A stretch of 64,000 nt of DNA from CAJPPJ01 sp963536495 (GCA_963536495.1 CAUTAF010000003.1:59673-123672); one strand, 5' to 3'. Positions 32,411 to 41,453 are shown, counted from the stretch's first letter. Numbers and translations are program-made. The notes: a model not told the origin generated them from the sequence alone.

Positions 32411-32484
32411 TGGCAGGGAATAAGTGAATCGAACACTTGACGATGGTTTTGGAGACCATAGTTTTACCATTAAACTAATTCCCT
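32411..32484 (-). tRNA. tRNA-Trp(CCA)
   Basis: A 74-nt cloverleaf with acceptor AGGGAAT/ATTCCCT, anticodon loop CTCCAAA (anticodon CCA) and encoded CCA end. It is the UGG-reading tRNA, consistent with TGA being a stop codon in this genome. Confidence 0.96.
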
Positions 32485-32486
32485 AT

Positions 32487-32520
32487 AAAAAATCCTTATT
32501 TATAAAAATAAGGTTTTTAT
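32487..32520 (-). terminator. Hairpin between tRNA-Ser and tRNA-Trp
   Basis: An 8-bp stem (32494-32501 with 32506-32513) extended by A/T pairs and followed by U on the minus strand. It may cut the transcript between the two tRNAs or act in processing; no promoter for tRNA-Trp is visible behind it. Confidence 0.6.
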
Positions 32521-32527
32521 TTTAAAT

Positions 32528-32618
32528 TGGCGGAGACAGAGAGATTTGAACTCTCGCATCAGTTTCCCAATCTACACCCTTAGCAGGGGCGCCTCTTCAG
32601 CCTCTTGAGTATGTCTCC
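32528..32618 (-). tRNA. tRNA-Ser(GCT)
   Basis: 91 nt with the long variable arm of serine tRNAs (AGATTGGGAAACTGATGC region), anticodon loop CTGCTAA (anticodon GCT) and encoded CCA. It reads AGC/AGU. Confidence 0.96.
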
Positions 32619-32624
32619 AATATA

Positions 32625-32700
32625 TGGTGGTTCCTTAGGGGCTCGAACCCTAGACCCACTGATTAAGAGTCAGTTGCTCTACCAACTGAGCTAAGGAACC
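32625..32700 (-). tRNA. tRNA-Lys(CTT)
   Basis: A 76-nt cloverleaf with acceptor GGTTCCT/AGGAACC, anticodon loop CTCTTAA (anticodon CTT) and encoded CCA. It reads AAG, the rarer lysine codon in this AT-rich genome. Confidence 0.96.
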
Positions 32701-32713
32701 ACAATACTTCTAA

Positions 32714-32742
32714 AGTATACAAAATTTTTCTTTATTTTTCAA
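32714..32742 (-). promoter_or_regulatory. Promoter of the tRNA-Lys/Ser/Trp cluster
   Basis: TTGAAA (32742-32737), 17-bp spacer, TATACT (32719-32714) on the minus strand. Confidence 0.8.
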
Positions 32743-32757
32743 TACTTTATTAATATT

Positions 32758-33267
32758 TTATTCTTCAATCAAATAATCTTTTGATTTATGAGGTTCTTCT
32801 CTTAATAAATCAAAATAATTATTTTGTCTTAATACTTCATAAACACATATTGCTACTGAATTAGATAAATTAAGTGCTCTAACATTTATTGACATAGGTA
32901 TTCTCATACATCTATCTAAATGATCTTTTAATATCTCTTTGGGTATACCTGTTGATTCTTTACCAAATATTAAATAGATATTTTTATATTCTTTATAATT
33001 AAAAGAATCATGAGGTTTCTTACCATATCTTGTAAAATAGAAAAAATCCCCATCTTTATTTTTTTCTAAAAAATCATCATAATTTTCATAAACAAAGTAT
33101 TCTAATTTATCTATATAGTTAACTCCTGATCTTTTAATACTAGCTTCATCTAATTTAAATCCTAAAGGTTTTATTAAATGAAGTCTAGCATTTGTAGCAA
33201 CACAAGTTCTCATTATATTACCAGTATTTCCAGGTATTTCAGGTTCAAATAATACTACATTAATCAT
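32758..33267 (-). CDS. trmL: tRNA (cytidine/uridine-2'-O-)-methyltransferase TrmL
   Basis: The 169-residue protein has the SPOUT trefoil-knot motifs: VLFEPEIPGNTGNIMRTC at the start, IYLIFGKESTGIPKEIL in the middle and RALNLSNSVAICVYE near the end, which bind S-adenosylmethionine. It methylates the wobble nucleotide of certain leucine tRNAs. The start overlaps the end of the upstream anchored protein gene by 8 bases. It lies directly beside the tRNA cluster. Confidence 0.94.
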   Translation of the reverse strand: MINVVLFEPEIPGNTGNIMRTCVATNARLHLIKPLGFKLDEASIKRSGVNYIDKLEYFVYENYDDFLEKNKDGDFFYFTRYGKKPHDSFNYKEYKNIYLIFGKESTGIPKEILKDHLDRCMRIPMSINVRALNLSNSVAICVYEVLRQNNYFDLLREEPHKSKDYLIEE

Positions 33268-33763
33268 TTAAGTTCTTATCCTTTAAAAATTCTTCTACTT
33301 TTTTAATATTAACTGTTTTTTTATTAGAACTATATAATGTTTCTTTTGCTTTATTATCGACAATATAAACAAATGCTGGTGAGTTATTTTTTAAATCTAT
33401 GTTTAAAAGTTCATTAATTTTAGAATAATCTTCTTTACTCATATCTTTTAAATTAAAATATAGTAGTTTATGTGATAATTTTTTATTTTTAATATAATTT
33501 AAAACTTTTCTTTCAAGTTCTCTATCATCTTCATTTTTAGAATTAGAAAAATATAACACTTTTTTATTCAAATTAAATTCATAATTTAAATTTATTAATT
33601 CATCAACAGATTTTAATTCATCCATTTTACCCCTTATAACTGAAGTTTCAAAACGATTATTCTTATATGAATTATAAATTTTTACAAATAACAAACATCC
33701 TCCTATAAAAAACAAATATACAATTACTAAATAAATATAATTTTTTATGCTCACCTTTTTCAT
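33260..33763 (-). CDS. Membrane-anchored thioredoxin-like protein without a CxxC
   Basis: One N-terminal membrane segment (about residues 10-27) precedes a ~130-residue outer domain. The outline KKVLYFSNSKNEDDRELERKVLNYI ... KLLYFNLKDMS ... NSPAFVYIVDNK looks like a thioredoxin fold (strand, active-site loop, helix, strand, Pro-containing loop). The loop where CxxC would sit reads SNSKNEDD, so redox activity is lost if the fold is right. The gene has AGGAGGATTT before the ATG and overlaps trmL by 8 bases. The family assignment is tentative. Confidence 0.65.
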   Translation of the reverse strand: MKKVSIKNYIYLVIVYLFFIGGCLLFVKIYNSYKNNRFETSVIRGKMDELKSVDELINLNYEFNLNKKVLYFSNSKNEDDRELERKVLNYIKNKKLSHKLLYFNLKDMSKEDYSKINELLNIDLKNNSPAFVYIVDNKAKETLYSSNKKTVNIKKVEEFLKDKNLND

Positions 33764-33791
33764 TAAATCCTCCTATATATATTCTAACATG

Positions 33792-33832
33792 ATAAAGAAA
33801 AAGAAGGAATAAATTAAAGATTCTTTCCTTCT
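33792..33832 (-). terminator. Terminator of typA
   Basis: Stem AGAAGGAA (33802-33809) with TTCCTTCT (33825-33832), extendable by A/T pairs, followed by U-rich sequence on the minus strand. The typA stop codon lies in the loop. Confidence 0.65.
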
Positions 33833-35622
33833 CTTTTTCTTTCGTTAGCATTTAATATTTTCTTTCTAAATCTAATACTTTCAGGTGTTACTTCTACAAG
33901 TTCGTCTTTATTTATATAATCAAGTGCATATTCTAAAGATATTGCTCTTGGTTTCTTTAATACTACTGTAGCATCACTTCCTGCAGCACGCATATTAGTT
34001 AATTGTTTAGCTTTAGTAACATTAACCACTAAATCTTTGTCACCTTTATTTTCACCCACTATTTGTCCTTCATAAACCATTACACCTGGTTCAACAAACA
34101 TTTCTCCTCTATCTTCAAGTCCTCCTAATGCATAACTAGTAGTCTTTCCACTTTCCATACTAACTAATACACCATTAGTTCTTTCTCCTAAATCTAGAGT
34201 TGAAGCTATATTATATTCTTTAAATGAATGAGCCATTATTCCATAACCTTTAGTATATGTAGGAAAATTATGAACAAATCCAATTAAACCACGAGATGCT
34301 ATAGTATATTTTAAAGTAGTAATATTTTTATCATTAGTTTCCATAAAGTCTAAATTAGCACCTCTATTACCTAATTTTTCAATTATAGTACCAGCATATT
34401 CATTAGGTGTTTCTATTTCTAATATTTCATATGGTTCTAATTTCTTACCATTTTCTTCTTTATAAATTACTTCTGGTTTAGATACTTGTATTTCAAAACC
34501 TTCTCTTCTCATGTTTTCAATTAAAATACCTAAGTGAAGTTCTCCTCTACCTGAAACTATAAAGTTTTCACTATCTAAATCTCTTACCTTTAAAGAAACA
34601 TCTCTTTGACTTTCTTTATCAAGTCTTTCTTTTATTTTTCTAGCAGTTAATATTTTACCTTCTTTACCTGCCATTGGTGAAGTATTAACTCCAAAAGTCA
34701 TTTGCATAGTAGCATCATCTACTCTAAGAAGTGGTAATTTTTCTACCTTTCCAACTTCTCCTATTGTTTCTCCAACATAAATATCTGGAAGTCCTGATAT
34801 ACCAATTACATCTCCTGCTTCTGCTTCTTCTATTTCAATTCTATTTAAAAATTCATATCCATATAATTTTTGAATTCTAAATTGTTTTTTACTTCCATCA
34901 ATTCTTTCTACTTCAACAGTTTGACCTAATTTAATAACTCCATTTTTTACAATACCAATACCTATTCTTCCAGTATAATCACTATAATCTAGTAAAGCTG
35001 GTTGAAATTGTAAATTAGCTTCTATACTTCCTTTAGGTTCTGGTATTTCTTCTATAATAGTATCAAGTAAGTTATGGAAACCTTTTTCTTGTTTTGTTAA
35101 ATCATCACTTAAACTACTTGTTCCATTAATTGCAGATGTATAAATAATTTTAAAGTCAAGTTGATCTTCATTAGCATCTAAATCCATGAATAATTCATAA
35201 ACTTCATCTACTACTTCTTTAATTCTTGCACTTTCTTTATCTACTTTATTAATAACAACTATAGGTTTAGCTCCTCTTTCTAAAGCTTTTTTTAACACAA
35301 ATCTAGTTTGTGGCATAGTACCTTCATAAGAATCTACAACAAGTATTACACCATCTACCATATTCATAATTCTTTCTACTTCTCCACCAAAATCAGCATG
35401 TCCTGGAGTATCTAGAATATTAATTTTATATCCTTTATATTCAATAGATGTTGGTTTAGCAAGGATAGTAATACCTCTTTCTTTTTCGATACTATTATTA
35501 TCCATACTAATTGTTGATAAATCTAAATGTTTATCTTTAATACTTTCTTTTAATATTTCATTTACTATAGTTGTTTTCCCATGATCAACGTGGGCTATAA
35601 TTGCTACATTTCTTTTTTTCAT
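33814..35622 (-). CDS. typA: Ribosome-associated GTPase TypA/BipA
   Basis: G1 IIAHVDHGKTT (residues 8-18), G2 region ERGITILAK, G3 ILDTPGHADFGGEVERIM, G4 VVINKVDKESAR, then EF-G-like domains II, III and V and the BipA-specific C-terminal domain (KTTSYALGGLEDRGEMFVEPG, RAISLEYALDYI). The 602 residues are the normal length. BipA binds the 70S ribosome and helps 50S assembly at low temperature or under stress. It is preceded by GAGGGACG and an extended -10 element (TGATATAAT, hexamer 35654-35649). Confidence 0.98.
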   Translation of the reverse strand: MKKRNVAIIAHVDHGKTTIVNEILKESIKDKHLDLSTISMDNNSIEKERGITILAKPTSIEYKGYKINILDTPGHADFGGEVERIMNMVDGVILVVDSYEGTMPQTRFVLKKALERGAKPIVVINKVDKESARIKEVVDEVYELFMDLDANEDQLDFKIIYTSAINGTSSLSDDLTKQEKGFHNLLDTIIEEIPEPKGSIEANLQFQPALLDYSDYTGRIGIGIVKNGVIKLGQTVEVERIDGSKKQFRIQKLYGYEFLNRIEIEEAEAGDVIGISGLPDIYVGETIGEVGKVEKLPLLRVDDATMQMTFGVNTSPMAGKEGKILTARKIKERLDKESQRDVSLKVRDLDSENFIVSGRGELHLGILIENMRREGFEIQVSKPEVIYKEENGKKLEPYEILEIETPNEYAGTIIEKLGNRGANLDFMETNDKNITTLKYTIASRGLIGFVHNFPTYTKGYGIMAHSFKEYNIASTLDLGERTNGVLVSMESGKTTSYALGGLEDRGEMFVEPGVMVYEGQIVGENKGDKDLVVNVTKAKQLTNMRAAGSDATVVLKKPRAISLEYALDYINKDELVEVTPESIRFRKKILNANERKREGKNL

Positions 35623-35648
35623 AATTCGTCCCTCAAAAAAACATTATG

Positions 35649-35657
35649 ATTATATCA
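35649..35657 (-). promoter_or_regulatory. Extended -10 promoter element of typA
   Basis: TGATATAAT on the minus strand (hexamer 35654-35649), about 28 bases before the typA start codon. No good -35 is seen; extended -10 promoters do not require one. Confidence 0.55.
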
Positions 35658-35699
35658 CAAATTGACATTTTATAAAAGTATTTCTTTATATAGAAAAAA

Positions 35700-35718
35700 A
35701 TTAAGACTTAATCTTAAT
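35700..35718 (-). terminator. Terminator of the gene at 35714
   Basis: A 7-bp stem (35700-35706 with 35712-35718, loop CTTAA) with U6-7 following on the minus strand. Confidence 0.65.
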
Positions 35719-36166
35719 TCTCTTTCTTATTTTTCTTATAATTTTCTAAAACCTTTTTTAATTGTTCTTTTCTTTCTTTGTTTCTTTCTACTAGCTTTCT
35801 ATAACCTTCATAGTCATACTCACATATCAAAGTATTATCTTCAATTGAAAAGTTATAATCCGGACCAAATCTTACATATTTAGAACCTTCTAAAAATAAT
35901 AATTCAATATCAGTATATTTAAACTCTTCTCTTTTATCTATTGCTAATTCTACTATTCTTTTATCTTCTTCATTTAAATTACTAATATCTAAAGTAAAAG
36001 TCTCTTTTCCATCATACTTTATTATTGGTAATTTATAGCTAATCACTTTTTTAGTTTTAGAATTTTCAACATCTATAGTAACATGTTTAGGTATTTCAAC
36101 TTCTTTATAGTTACTAACAATACCTCTTATATTACCATTCCATTTAGGTCTTTCTTCAAAATCCAT
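35714..36166 (-). CDS. Hypothetical 150-residue cytoplasmic protein downstream of prs
   Basis: I do not recognise the family. The protein has no signal peptide or membrane segment. It shows an N-terminal RPKWNGNIRGI, a middle of alternating strands (HVTIDVEN, VISYKLPIIKYDG, TFTLDI) and a Lys/Glu-rich helical end. It begins 16 bases after prs, so it belongs to the same transcript. A weak AAGGA lies upstream of the ATG. Confidence 0.75.
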   Translation of the reverse strand: MDFEERPKWNGNIRGIVSNYKEVEIPKHVTIDVENSKTKKVISYKLPIIKYDGKETFTLDISNLNEEDKRIVELAIDKREEFKYTDIELLFLEGSKYVRFGPDYNFSIEDNTLICEYDYEGYRKLVERNKERKEQLKKVLENYKKNKKEN

Positions 36167-36182
36167 AATTAATATCCTTAAA

Positions 36183-37157
36183 TTATTTTCTTCCTCTTTT
36201 TATCTTATACATATCAAATATTTTAGATACTGATTTATCTTTTGCAATAGAAGATATAATTGAAGCTAACATTTCAGCAATAGATATTACTTTTATTTTT
36301 TTATATTTATTTAATATCTCTTCAGATAAAGGAATAGTATTAGATATAATCATTTCTTTTATAGGACTATCTTCTATTTTATCAAGAGCATTATTACTAA
36401 AAACTCCATGAGTTACACAAGTATATATTTCTTTTGCACCATGTTCTTTAAGTAAATTTACACCCGCTACTAAAGATCCTCCTGTATCACATATATCATC
36501 TACTACTATACAAGTTTTATCTTTAACATCTCCTATAACATTACTTACTTCTACTACATTAGCTCTTGGTCTTCTTTTATCTATAATTGCAATTGGAGCT
36601 TCTAATCTTTCTGCTAATCTTCTAGCTCTTACTGTTCCTCCATGATCTGGAGATACTACTACTATATTATCTTCTTTGTTAAATTTATTTTCAAAATATT
36701 TTGCAATTAATGGTATAAAAGTTAAATCATCAGTTGCTATATCAAAAAATCCTTGAATTTGTTGTGCATGTAAATCAACTGTAACAATTCTATCAATTCC
36801 TGCTATCATTAACATATCTGCCACTAGTTTTGCTGTTATTGGTTGTCTTGCCGCTGCTTTTCTATCTTGTCTTGCATAACCATAATACGGAACAATAACT
36901 GCTATTTCTTTAGCACTAGCTCTTTTTACTGCATCTACACATACTAAAAGTTCCATTAATCTATCATTTACTGGTTTACAAGTAGATTGAATAATAAATA
37001 CTTTTTTACCCCTTACAGATTCTTTTGGAGTTACTAAAACTTCTCCATCTAGAAAATGTTCTATTTTTATTTCCCCTTCTTTTATCTTTAAATAAGAACA
37101 TATTTCTTTAACTAATTCTTTATTAGATGTTAAAGAAAAAACAACTACATCTTTCAT
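36183..37157 (-). CDS. prs: Ribose-phosphate pyrophosphokinase
   Basis: The PRPP loop IVVDDICDTGGSL, the catalytic flexible-loop region DKRRPRANVVEV and the YYGYARQDRK segment identify PRPP synthetase, which transfers pyrophosphate from ATP to ribose-5-phosphate for purine, pyrimidine, His and Trp synthesis. The 324 residues match the class I enzyme. TTAGGAGAG precedes the ATG. glmU, a common neighbour in Bacilli, is absent. Confidence 0.97.
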   Translation of the reverse strand: MKDVVVFSLTSNKELVKEICSYLKIKEGEIKIEHFLDGEVLVTPKESVRGKKVFIIQSTCKPVNDRLMELLVCVDAVKRASAKEIAVIVPYYGYARQDRKAAARQPITAKLVADMLMIAGIDRIVTVDLHAQQIQGFFDIATDDLTFIPLIAKYFENKFNKEDNIVVVSPDHGGTVRARRLAERLEAPIAIIDKRRPRANVVEVSNVIGDVKDKTCIVVDDICDTGGSLVAGVNLLKEHGAKEIYTCVTHGVFSNNALDKIEDSPIKEMIISNTIPLSEEILNKYKKIKVISIAEMLASIISSIAKDKSVSKIFDMYKIKRGRK

Positions 37158-37174
37158 ATCTCTCCTAATTTAAT

Positions 37175-37200
37175 AAAAAACAAAGAAAATTATTCTTTGT
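37175..37200 (-). terminator. Terminator of the anchored Cys-rich protein gene
   Basis: An 8-bp stem (37180-37187 with 37193-37200) with U6 following on the minus strand. It separates this gene from prs. Confidence 0.75.
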
Positions 37201-38056
37201 AAGTTTTACTATATAAATAATAATCTTTGTTTGAATCTTGTTTAAATTTATATTCGAATTTAAATGTTTTCTTAGTAAATGTATTTGGATCTCCAACTGT
37301 ATTATCTTCGTTTAATGTTAAAGTTGCATTTAATATTATTTCTCCATTTATTTTTTCTGCACTATCTACTTTTAAATCATATATAGGTGTTGCACATCCA
37401 ATTCCTGCTGGAACACTAATATGTTCATATCTAATATATAACTTAGCATTATCGTCATAATACCATCCTAATTCACTAGTATCACCATCACATGATGGAG
37501 AACATGCACAAAAAGAAAGTGGTAATAAAGTATTTAATTTATAATCGCTACCAAATAAATTTTTAGCTACTTCTTCAACATATTCTTTAGTAAAAGAAAC
37601 AGTTTCTTTTATTCCAAGATCTTTGATAATTTCATCACAATCATGAACTAGTTTATAAGTAGATTTTTTACCTGGTAATTTTGCTACTTTATACTTAGCA
37701 TTAAATTCAGAACAAGTATTTTTAACAGCTTTTTTAGGATCTAAACTTGCTGTGATTAATCTTAATTGTTCTTGTTTGTTTTTTGTTGTATCAAGATTAA
37801 ATTCTCTTGTTGCATGTTGTCCAACATTATTTTCAAATGCTAATTTACTTTCTAGTTTTTTAACTAAATCAGAATTAACATCTAACTTTTCATTTTTATT
37901 TTCGTTTTTCTTTTCTTCTTTATTAGCTGTGTTATCTGTTTTACTATTTAATTTATTATTTTTTTCTGTTAAAAAACTCCAAACTAGAAATATAGTACAA
38001 GCTAAAACTACTAGTGAAACAATAATTACTACGATTGTTTTAAGATTTTTTTTCAT
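37190..38056 (-). CDS. Membrane-anchored extracytoplasmic protein with conserved-looking cysteines, function unknown
   Basis: One N-terminal membrane segment (about residues 7-28) is followed by a Lys/Glu/Asn-rich linker and a ~220-residue folded outer domain. Six cysteines lie in that domain, including SFCACSPSCDG near 183-193. The Cys at 20 is within the membrane span and is not a clean lipobox. The fold is not recognised. AAAGGAGGC before the ATG supports good expression. It is separated from prs by a terminator. Confidence 0.75.
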   Translation of the reverse strand: MKKNLKTIVVIIVSLVVLACTIFLVWSFLTEKNNKLNSKTDNTANKEEKKNENKNEKLDVNSDLVKKLESKLAFENNVGQHATREFNLDTTKNKQEQLRLITASLDPKKAVKNTCSEFNAKYKVAKLPGKKSTYKLVHDCDEIIKDLGIKETVSFTKEYVEEVAKNLFGSDYKLNTLLPLSFCACSPSCDGDTSELGWYYDDNAKLYIRYEHISVPAGIGCATPIYDLKVDSAEKINGEIILNATLTLNEDNTVGDPNTFTKKTFKFEYKFKQDSNKDYYLYSKTYKE

Positions 38057-38108
38057 AAAGCCTCCTTTAAGATTATTGTAGTCCTAAAACAGATAAATTT
38101 CAATATAA

Positions 38109-39767
38109 CTAAACTTCTTGTACAACAGTTATTACTAAAGGTCTAAGTTCTGTTTCTTTATAATAATATTTACCTAGAGTTTCTCTTATTTCATTCTTTA
38201 CAGCATTATAGTCAACTTGCTTTTTAGTTTCTTTTTCTTTGATGTTATTATTAATAGCTTTTAAAGTTATCTCTTTTGTATAATCTATTAAATCTTTATT
38301 ATCTTTAACAAATATAAATCCTCTAGTAACTATTTCTACATCACTTAACACTTTTTTAGTAATTCTATCAAGTGTAACTGTAATTAATACTATTCCATTA
38401 TTACTTAATGATTCTCTATCTTTTAATACAAGTTCACCTACATCATCAGAAAAATGACCATCTATTAAAATTTCATCTACTTTTATTTTTTCTTTAGTTT
38501 TTTGTAGTTTTCCATCTTTAATTTCTACTACATCACCATTTTCTTTTAAAATAATATTTTTTGATGGTATTCCTTCTACTAAAGCTATATCTGCATTTGC
38601 AACTTGATCTTTATATTCTCCTCTAATAGGCATATAAAATTTAGGATTCATTAAATTTATTAACATTCTAATATCTTCTTTTGATGAATGAAACAATAAA
38701 TGATTTTTATCCATAGATATAACTTCATCTGCTTGTTTTGCTATTTCATCCATTATTACAGCTTTCTTTCTTTCAAGACCTACTGTATCTGGTTCTGAAA
38801 TAAAGACATAATCATCACTATTAAGTTTTAAAAATTTATCAAATCCTTTTACTATTCTATCTAAATTAGTAAATGCTTGTTCATTATCATCACTTACTAA
38901 AACTACAATATTCTTATCGTTTAAGTTATTTAAACTACCTATTTCAACATTAATTTCTAAATATTTAAGCTCTATAAGTTTATTTATTCTTCTTTGAAGT
39001 TTAGATCCCATAATAATTAATTTCTTATGGTTTTGTTCTACTGCTTCAATTATTTCTTGTAATCTATAGATATGATCTATATTTATCGTTGTAATAATTC
39101 TATTATGTGTCTTGCTAAACACTTCGTTTATATAATCATATGAATTGTTTCTTGGTGCTGTATAACCAGAATTTTTAGCATAATAAGATTCATTAAGTAA
39201 ACAAAGTACACCTTTTTTACCAACATATGCTAGTTTTCCTAAATCAGTTTTATATTTACCTTTCTTAGACATATCAAATACTAAATCACCACTATATACG
39301 ATAGCTCCATCTTCTGTATAAAGTACATACATAAAACTATCTGGTATAGAGTGAGTTACAGATATTGGAAATATAGACGTTTTCTTAAACTCTACATTTT
39401 TATGTGCTACTAATTTATTTAATGAATATTTTTTATAATTCATATCATTAAGTTGAAGTTCTTCTTTTAAAATTTCTATTGTTAAATTAGAACCATATAT
39501 TTTTATTTTTGGTAATTCTTTTAATATATCAACAACTGCTCCCATATGTGTCTTATGTGCATGAGATATAAAAATACCATTTATTTTCTTTTCATTTTCT
39601 TTTAAATAATTAAAATCGGGTAATATATAATCTACCCCATATGCATTTTCAACATTAAACTTCATACCAGCATCAAATATGTATATTTCTTCATCTACTT
39701 TAACAACATACATATTTTTACCTACTTCGTTTAATCCTCCTAATGCAAAAATATTTATTTTACTCAT
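38109..39767 (-). CDS. Ribonuclease J-family protein with degenerate metal site (RNase J2-like)
   Basis: The 552 residues align along the whole RNase J architecture: beta-lactamase fold with THSIPDS and VYSGDLVFD, beta-CASP insert, and the C-terminal domain ending RPLVITVVQEV. Key catalytic residues differ from active RNase J. The HxHxDH motif reads HAHKTH (Asp to Thr, residues ~70-75), the SGH motif region reads LLFHSS, and HGEYR reads RGEYK. B. subtilis RNase J2 shows the same kind of loss and works as a partner of J1. This is therefore probably the regulatory or structural paralogue, with the active one elsewhere. It lies 20 bases downstream of rnc in one operon. Confidence 0.88.
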   Translation of the reverse strand: MSKINIFALGGLNEVGKNMYVVKVDEEIYIFDAGMKFNVENAYGVDYILPDFNYLKENEKKINGIFISHAHKTHMGAVVDILKELPKIKIYGSNLTIEILKEELQLNDMNYKKYSLNKLVAHKNVEFKKTSIFPISVTHSIPDSFMYVLYTEDGAIVYSGDLVFDMSKKGKYKTDLGKLAYVGKKGVLCLLNESYYAKNSGYTAPRNNSYDYINEVFSKTHNRIITTINIDHIYRLQEIIEAVEQNHKKLIIMGSKLQRRINKLIELKYLEINVEIGSLNNLNDKNIVVLVSDDNEQAFTNLDRIVKGFDKFLKLNSDDYVFISEPDTVGLERKKAVIMDEIAKQADEVISMDKNHLLFHSSKEDIRMLINLMNPKFYMPIRGEYKDQVANADIALVEGIPSKNIILKENGDVVEIKDGKLQKTKEKIKVDEILIDGHFSDDVGELVLKDRESLSNNGIVLITVTLDRITKKVLSDVEIVTRGFIFVKDNKDLIDYTKEITLKAINNNIKEKETKKQVDYNAVKNEIRETLGKYYYKETELRPLVITVVQEV

Positions 39768-39787
39768 TTTTTCTCCTTTTCTTATTT

Positions 39788-40450
39788 TTATAATGCAAGT
39801 TTTTCTAAAGCTTCTTTAGCAGCATTTTGTTCTGCTATTTTTTTACTAGCTCCTGTTCCACTTCCATATTTTATTCCACTTATTACTACTTCAAAAGTAA
39901 AACTCTTATTATGTGCTGGTCCACTTTCATCAACAAGTTTATATTCAACTGTTCTTTTTTCTGTTTGAACTAATTCTTGTAATTTAGATTTATAATCTTC
40001 TAAAAAGTTACTTTGCTTATCTATATAAGGTTTTATTATAGTTATTATTATTTTTTTTACTGTTTCAAATCCTAAATCTAAATATATTGCTCCCATTAAT
40101 GCTTCGAATATATCCGCTAAAATTGTAGGTTTTAAAAGTCCCCCTGCTTTTAATTCACCATTTCCAAGTTTTATATATTCTGGCAAATTAAATTCTAAAG
40201 CATATGTAGATAAAGCTTTTTCACAAACATAATTAGCTCTAGTCTTAGTCATTTCTCCTTCAACTAAATGATAATTATTATATAAGTAATCACTTACTAC
40301 TAACTCTAAAACAGCGTCTCCTAAAAACTCTAATCTTTCATAATCTTCTTTACTATTTTTTTCATTAGTATATGAAGAATGTAAAAAAGCTACATCATAA
40401 AGATTAGAATTAACTACATTAATCCCTAGTTTTTTAAATAAATTATCCAT
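39788..40450 (-). CDS. rnc: Ribonuclease III
   Basis: The signature ERLEFLGDAVLELVVSDYLY carries the catalytic Glu/Asp residues, DIFEALMGAIYLD the second acidic pair, and the C-terminal ~70 residues are the double-stranded RNA binding domain (KSKLQELVQT...GSGTGASKKIAEQNAAKEAL). The enzyme cleaves rRNA precursors and structured mRNA. The ATG at 40450 is chosen because GAGGTGAAA lies directly upstream; an upstream alternative start would add eight residues across that site. Length is 220 residues, normal. Confidence 0.97.
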   Translation of the reverse strand: MDNLFKKLGINVVNSNLYDVAFLHSSYTNEKNSKEDYERLEFLGDAVLELVVSDYLYNNYHLVEGEMTKTRANYVCEKALSTYALEFNLPEYIKLGNGELKAGGLLKPTILADIFEALMGAIYLDLGFETVKKIIITIIKPYIDKQSNFLEDYKSKLQELVQTEKRTVEYKLVDESGPAHNKSFTFEVVISGIKYGSGTGASKKIAEQNAAKEALEKLAL

Positions 40451-40478
40451 TTTCACCTCAAAGTAATAAAACAAAAAG

Positions 40479-40523
40479 ATTATACCATAAATTTAAAAAA
40501 ATATAAAATTATTGTGTTATAAT
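40479..40523. promoter_or_regulatory. Divergent -10 elements of rnc and the ZnuA-like gene
   Basis: Minus strand TGGTATAAT (hexamer 40484-40479) for rnc; plus strand TGTTATAAT (hexamer 40518-40523) for the lipoprotein gene. Both are extended -10 type. Confidence 0.6.
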
Positions 40524-40540
40524 TTATTGTAGGTGATGAT

Positions 40541-41419
40541 ATGAAAAAAAAATTTAATTATATAAAATTATGTTTAATAATAGTTTTTACAATGTTTATG
40601 ACATCTTGTGTAAAGGTTAAAATAAATGAGTTTGAAAACTCTAATATACTTACTACATCTTATCCTTTAATGTTTATTACAGATACATTATATGGAGATC
40701 ATGCTAAAGTTAAATCTATTTATCCTAATGAAACTAATCCTAATAATTTAACTTTTAATTCTAAACAATTAGATAACTTTGCTACTAATAATTTATATAT
40801 TTATTTAGGTCAAGATAAAGAACAAAGTAAAATAGCTTTAGAAGTAAAAAATAAAAATCCAAATATTTTATTAATAGATGCAGGAGTTGGAATTAACACA
40901 AGTACTAGACAAGAACTATTATTAAATCCATCTAATATACTTATGATTGCAAAAAATATACAAAATGGATTAGAAGAATATATAAATAATACTTATATAT
41001 CTAAAAACATCGAAAAGAATTTAAATGAATTAAATGTGAAAATATCTGAAATAGATGCAGAACTAAGATTAACTTATACTAATTCTAAATATAAAACGTT
41101 AGTAGTAACATCTAATTCATTAAAATTTTTAGAAAAATATGGTTTTGAAATAGTATCGCTAGATAAGTTAACAAGAACAAACGATGATATAAATTATGTT
41201 AAAACTTTAGTTAAAAATGAACTTGTAAGTTATATATACAGTTTAGAAAATATAGAAGATGATGATGTTATAACTAATTTAATAAGAACTACTGGTGCTA
41301 AAAAACTTACACTTAGAACTTTAGATACTATTACAGATGAAGAAGAAAAAGTTAATAAAAATTATTATCAAATAATGAATGAAAATATAGATTTAATAAA
41401 AAAAGAAACTTATAAATAA
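40541..41419 (+). CDS. ZnuA/TroA-like substrate-binding lipoprotein lacking the usual metal ligands
   Basis: A signal peptide ends in the lipobox FMTSC (Cys23). The 292-residue body resembles cluster A-I metal-binding proteins: ILTTSYPLMFITDTLYGDHAKVKSIYP at the start and a KTLVVTSNSLKFLEKYGFEIVSL segment in the second lobe. Normal members have a PGxxxHxxEP His and two later His residues; here the matching stretch is PNETNPNNLTFN and the later His residues are missing. No permease or ATPase is adjacent. It may bind another ligand or have become a non-transport surface protein. GGTGATG precedes the ATG. Confidence 0.75.
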   Translation: MKKKFNYIKLCLIIVFTMFMTSCVKVKINEFENSNILTTSYPLMFITDTLYGDHAKVKSIYPNETNPNNLTFNSKQLDNFATNNLYIYLGQDKEQSKIALEVKNKNPNILLIDAGVGINTSTRQELLLNPSNILMIAKNIQNGLEEYINNTYISKNIEKNLNELNVKISEIDAELRLTYTNSKYKTLVVTSNSLKFLEKYGFEIVSLDKLTRTNDDINYVKTLVKNELVSYIYSLENIEDDDVITNLIRTTGAKKLTLRTLDTITDEEEKVNKNYYQIMNENIDLIKKETYK

Positions 41420-41453
41420 AAATATCATAAAAATAATTTATGATATTTTTTTT
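41418..41453. terminator. Bidirectional terminator between the lipoprotein gene and recO
   Basis: A perfect 14-bp A/T-rich stem (41418-41431 with 41437-41450) with T-rich flanks. It overlaps the stop of the plus gene and the recO stop. Confidence 0.8.
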
